Below are positions 61,901 through 64,000 of a DNA stretch of 64,000 bases, in pieces (within the stretch, counting starts at the first letter, position 1; the number at the start of each line of letters is the position of its first letter). The DNA is taken from positions 2,365,992 to 2,429,991 of the forward strand of contig GG745328.1 in NCBI GenBank assembly GCA_000151295.1, read 5' to 3'. The notes beneath the pieces were generated by a model. The model ran no database searches. It was not told where the DNA came from and saw only the letters and a program-made list of their open reading frames with translations. The stretch comes from Allomyces macrogynus ATCC 38327. Its lineage: Eukaryota; Blastocladiomycota; Blastocladiomycetes; Blastocladiales; Blastocladiaceae. The position numbers and the translations under genes were made by a program.

Positions 61901-63220
61901 GAGCCAGTGCTGATCGACGTGCGTGAACAGGTAATCAATCAGGTACCGCGCGACATGCCGCGACGCAGATCGGTACGCCGGGCGGTCGCTGAAATCGCGC
62001 AACGCTTCGAGCTCGCCGAGAATCGCCTCGGCCAAGTCGCCCACGCGCGCAAGGGCATCCGAGTCGCCGCCGGGTGCCTCGATGGTATTGACGAGCCGCG
62101 TGAACTGCTTGTAGGCGACGAGCTTGAGGTGCGCGGGCAGTTGCCCGAGCGGATTGGCCAGTTGCGGCGAATTGCCCGGCCCGAGCGGTGCGGCAATTTC
62201 GGCCACCATGGAGAGAACGCGCACGGTCACGTCGATCGCAGCGGCGAGTTGCGTGCGGGGATAGTAGTCCGGGTGATGCAACAATCGGTGCGTGGCCGTA
62301 TCGACCAGGTACGTCAAGACCCGGCGCACGTAGGCCGTCTGCGCAGACGTGAGCGCAGCGAGATGCTGCATGACTCCCTTAACGGGCGCGGCCATGGCCG
62401 CCAAGTGCGGTGCCAGGACCGTATCGAGTGCCGCGAGCGTCGATTGGGTCGGGTTGGTGATCCCGCGCGCGACGGTGCCCGCGGATCCGCCGGCGCTGGC
62501 GCCGACGCGTGGTGGCGGCACGCGCAGGAGCGTGGCCGTCATGAGTCGGTCGAGGATGGCGACAGCGTGGAAGGCGCGGTTGATGCGCCAGCGGCGCTGC
62601 ACGAGTGCGACCATGGCGTCGCCGGCCGCGTCGAACAATGGGATGGCGGGCATGTCCGGGTTGGTGTCGTGCGCGTCCTGCTGCGCGCGCCGCAAGAGGG
62701 CGAGATAGTGGTCGTCGGCGGCGCGGCCGGGCGGGACAAAGAGCAGTGGGTCGTCGAGCGCCGGCGTCGAGTACTTACTCTTGCGGGCGTTGCGCGGGTC
62801 GCGCGCGAGGTGGTCGAGCTCGGCCGAAATGTCGTATTCTTCGAGCGCCTTCCATTGCGCGTAGTGGTCCTGGGAGTCAAAGTCGTGTTGCGTGCGGCCA
62901 TTGACGATGCCGGCCTGCAGCTGGGCAAGGTAGCGCTGCAGGTCGCGGTAGAGGTGTTTGTCGTCGGTCTTGACCTTGATGGCGCGGTAGACGGGGTCGA
63001 GCTGCTTGTCGTTGGGCACGCCAAAGAGGCGGCGCACGTACGAGGTCATGGCCCCGCCGCCGTGCAGGGGCGCGTGGCCGTCGCCGCCGTCGGCATGGCG
63101 GTCGGTCCAGAGCGCGGAACGCAGGACAAAGGGGTAGGCGTCGGGCTCGTCGTGGCCCGCCGTGCCTCCGGCGGCGGCCGGCGCGGCAGAGACGACCGAT
63201 GAAGACGGAGTCGAGGACAT
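58961..63220 (-). CDS. Munc13-like (MUN-domain) protein, single exon
   Basis: Probable vesicle-tethering or priming factor of the Munc13/UNC-13 class. One uninterrupted frame of 1,419 residues from the Met at 63218-63220 (MSSTPSSSVV). MHD1-like helices are seen at HEYRALKRFAKMICATLLRY and MCVRLNNIYSAKKRVDDLYL. A middle domain with MRGPLEKVYTVDV and YLHYWFQDAYAKLAVMADNV follows. MHD2 has DMQPLLDYLNKTLEVLNNTL, FRRVWRQVLRAIEWQLV and LYDFFYVEGEGLPRRVL. Together these are the MUN signature. A clear Ca2+-binding C2 domain was not recognised. The last ~250 residues are low complexity with an acidic SDSESESDE run and a final short coiled coil. It lacks introns, unlike nearly every other gene here. 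The frame is open for 47 codons upstream of the chosen start. Confidence 0.8.
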   Translation of the reverse strand: MSSTPSSSVVSAAPAAAGGTAGHDEPDAYPFVLRSALWTDRHADGGDGHAPLHGGGAMTSYVRRLFGVPNDKQLDPVYRAIKVKTDDKHLYRDLQRYLAQLQAGIVNGRTQHDFDSQDHYAQWKALEEYDISAELDHLARDPRNARKSKYSTPALDDPLLFVPPGRAADDHYLALLRRAQQDAHDTNPDMPAIPLFDAAGDAMVALVQRRWRINRAFHAVAILDRLMTATLLRVPPPRVGASAGGSAGTVARGITNPTQSTLAALDTVLAPHLAAMAAPVKGVMQHLAALTSAQTAYVRRVLTYLVDTATHRLLHHPDYYPRTQLAAAIDVTVRVLSMVAEIAAPLGPGNSPQLANPLGQLPAHLKLVAYKQFTRLVNTIEAPGGDSDALARVGDLAEAILGELEALRDFSDRPAYRSASRHVARYLIDYLFTHVDQHWLDARNQQIAKVFHVYNRMLQLMRRSDECGDPVAEAAGAAAPTNEDGSPAPTAAAQRQAHLAKRYQVWFQDAVDDWIERTSETMTDVWTHRMVAEDTFTAQGDGHAHSTSVVDLFSAFHQEIDAIQSLAWPSFDHEYRALKRFAKMICATLLRYSDALQGQLIALLLQLEEEAQAATEAQAAAVAAEAGDKSPHGFGGGPERSKSLMQRLRHHLGGRGSNEQKDKSIASKVVRRVRVPVSFSEPMCVRLNNIYSAKKRVDDLYLHLVMALSKDPPADDYVSPFYLRDETLLACHVVEVLVDAPDRTVYSALLDAPGPDGGMLATADAATPAGQEDVFYVDVAVAGTRAGQTPAIQATRVVPGEKPPPMREPPSLDVDDAITVPATTAISVQLTLMAAVLDGIPVGSPAPPPDPSQSTAAQLPEAKDAATAVAAAGIVCGNVAVQFDARDVMRGPLEKVYTVDVGRGSAQVHPALVARGLAGRKVRVRVRWARAESRYLHYWFQDAYAKLAVMADNVLLMMANQIGVWLQEYMLQLVKQYKVQSLAAAFGGVPQATSDWEVGTDGGALTFKTRAGKKQISFETIENDMQPLLDYLNKTLEVLNNTLDDDLTSRLFRRVWRQVLRAIEWQLVGRRDKRTGKWKQLDGAQLTVLRRALTLLYDFFYVEGEGLPRRVLQSRHYHRLTALLAQYHESSDDLIRMYLSALNFYLAARIERIHKRARSAALARAASLATLSISFTPGQGTTPTDSPFASLADLANVPSAGVAVPGAAFLPPTPAAARRHTLALRTRARTAESTARGAVAQLSASDFLAVSGHGTLMRRSGARPTAAAAGADAKAARFKYVRGRHTPDAPASDSDSESESDEAGGNDGEHEADGVTLVDAAARDEARAQIEYKLASLAKQEAVWALLCLRAESEHEVRDFVQSQQETVRVILENLQRETAAAGGHAAVGARGGGGRVTQVANGDNRPRRGSALRSAITA

Positions 63221-64000
63221 GGGCGCGGCCGCAGGTGGTGGGTGTTTCTGGTGCAGGTTCTGGAGTGGTATCGGCGGCAATGGACGAGTGTCGGTGCGGG
63301 AGCGTTGTTCTGGTCGGCGTGCTCCAGTGATGGGCTCGCTCGCTGGTGGAGGAGCGAGCACGGCCAGTATCGATGGAGGCGCGCCAAGCGTGGGTTATCG
63401 GGTGCTTGTCCCGAGGAGCCAAGTGCGGCCGGTGCCGAGCGGTGTCGAGCCGGTCGTGTCGCGCGCCGATGGATGGGCGTGCAGCCTTGCAGCGGCTTGC
63501 CGTGGTCGTCGTCGCTGTCGTCGTGCCGTGGCCGTCGGTGTCGGTGTGCGCAGACGTGGGTGTGGAGGAGCGTGCCGTGTGGCGCGCCAGCCCCAGATGC
63601 GTTTGTGCATGGATTGTCGCATGGATCGGCAGTTCCTCCACGACTCGAAAGCATGCATGTCTCGCACCTGCACGCGACTGGACTGCAGAGCATCACGTGC
63701 TGCATGCGGCGAGCCGCACGCGTCTCCCACCGCAAACGAGCGGTCCCACGCCCAGCAGCGTCCCTCGTGTGCTCGCGATGCTGCTGCATCTTCCTCTACG
63801 CCGGCCAGCTCGCGCCCTTCCCCGTCCTCCCCTCTTCCCTCCGCGCGCTCCTATCGCATCCGCTCGCTCTCTCGGCCCGCACCCTCCCGCCGTGCTCAAG
63901 GACCCGCTCGAGTCGAGCTGCCGCCGTGCCGCTTCCACCGCAGTCGCGGCCGCTCTCCCTGCTCTTCAACCATCCGCTGCCGCGCATCTGCGACCGTCTG
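63221..64000. other. Right-end region, unassigned
   Basis: Upstream region of the Munc13-like gene. On the plus strand one frame is open from before 63722 to the window edge, ending LLFNHPLPRICDRL. It could be the start of a truncated gene, but no Met, motif or splice site decides it. Confidence 0.35.

Noticed and set aside
60647..63202. An 851-codon plus-strand open frame
   Set aside because: Antisense shadow of the Munc13-like gene; composition is typical of the reverse frame of GC-rich coding DNA, and no domain is visible.

Overview
The window is a gene-dense, GC-rich piece of a eukaryotic nuclear genome. I read 21 protein-coding genes and about 57 introns, nearly all 47-150 bp long and mostly opening GTACGT or GTGCGT. 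The gene set points to a flagellated (zoosporic, chytrid- or blastoclad-like) fungus. Fungal markers are a Cce1/Ydc2 mitochondrial resolvase, a Cbf1-like bHLH factor, Swc4, UDP-galactopyranose mutase and a Dis3L2/Ssd1-type protein with a Gln-rich N-terminus. Cilium or microtubule markers are a triple-doublecortin protein, a protein resembling ciliary ERICH3 and a coiled-coil protein with a dynein-adaptor CC1 box. The species cannot be named from the sequence alone.

Layout: VPS13 (minus, runs off the left edge, 1-8089); Dis3L2/Ssd1-like (plus, 9053-12804); a 2 kb gene-poor gap; RPC19 (minus) head-to-head with NUP35 (plus); mitochondrial mL44 (minus) head-to-head with uL14/RPL23 (plus); otubain (minus) head-to-head with a very large ATG4 (plus, 20986-25243); Cbf1-like bHLH (plus); SAMHD1-like (minus); CCE1 (minus); MGST3 (minus) head-to-head with QARS (plus); SWC4 (minus); a coiled-coil protein of unknown function (plus); CC1-box coiled-coil (minus); triple-DCX protein (plus); UDP-galactopyranose mutase (minus) head-to-head with GDP-mannose pyrophosphorylase (plus); ERICH3-like repeat protein (minus); Munc13-like protein (minus, 58961-63220); a short unassigned right end.

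Themes: most genes are housekeeping (translation: QARS, uL14, mL44; transcription and chromatin: RPC19, SWC4, bHLH; RNA decay; membrane traffic and autophagy: VPS13, ATG4, Munc13-like; nuclear pore: NUP35). Two groupings stand out. About 39.5-58.4 kb holds four microtubule/cilium-type or coiled-coil genes, interrupted by two neighbouring sugar-nucleotide genes that make the precursors of galactofuranose and mannose glycans. CACGTG motifs, the binding site of Cbf1-type bHLH proteins, sit in several shared promoters and as a pair upstream of the window's own Cbf1-like gene.

Exon joins were worked out by hand from conserved protein context, GT/GC...AG ends and exact phase. Each multi-exon model below sums to a whole number of codons, except ATG4, which needs one +1 shift near its 3' end. 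First exons of uL14, CCE1 and the CC1-box gene are the least certain. No mobile element, CRISPR array, rRNA or tRNA gene was recognised.
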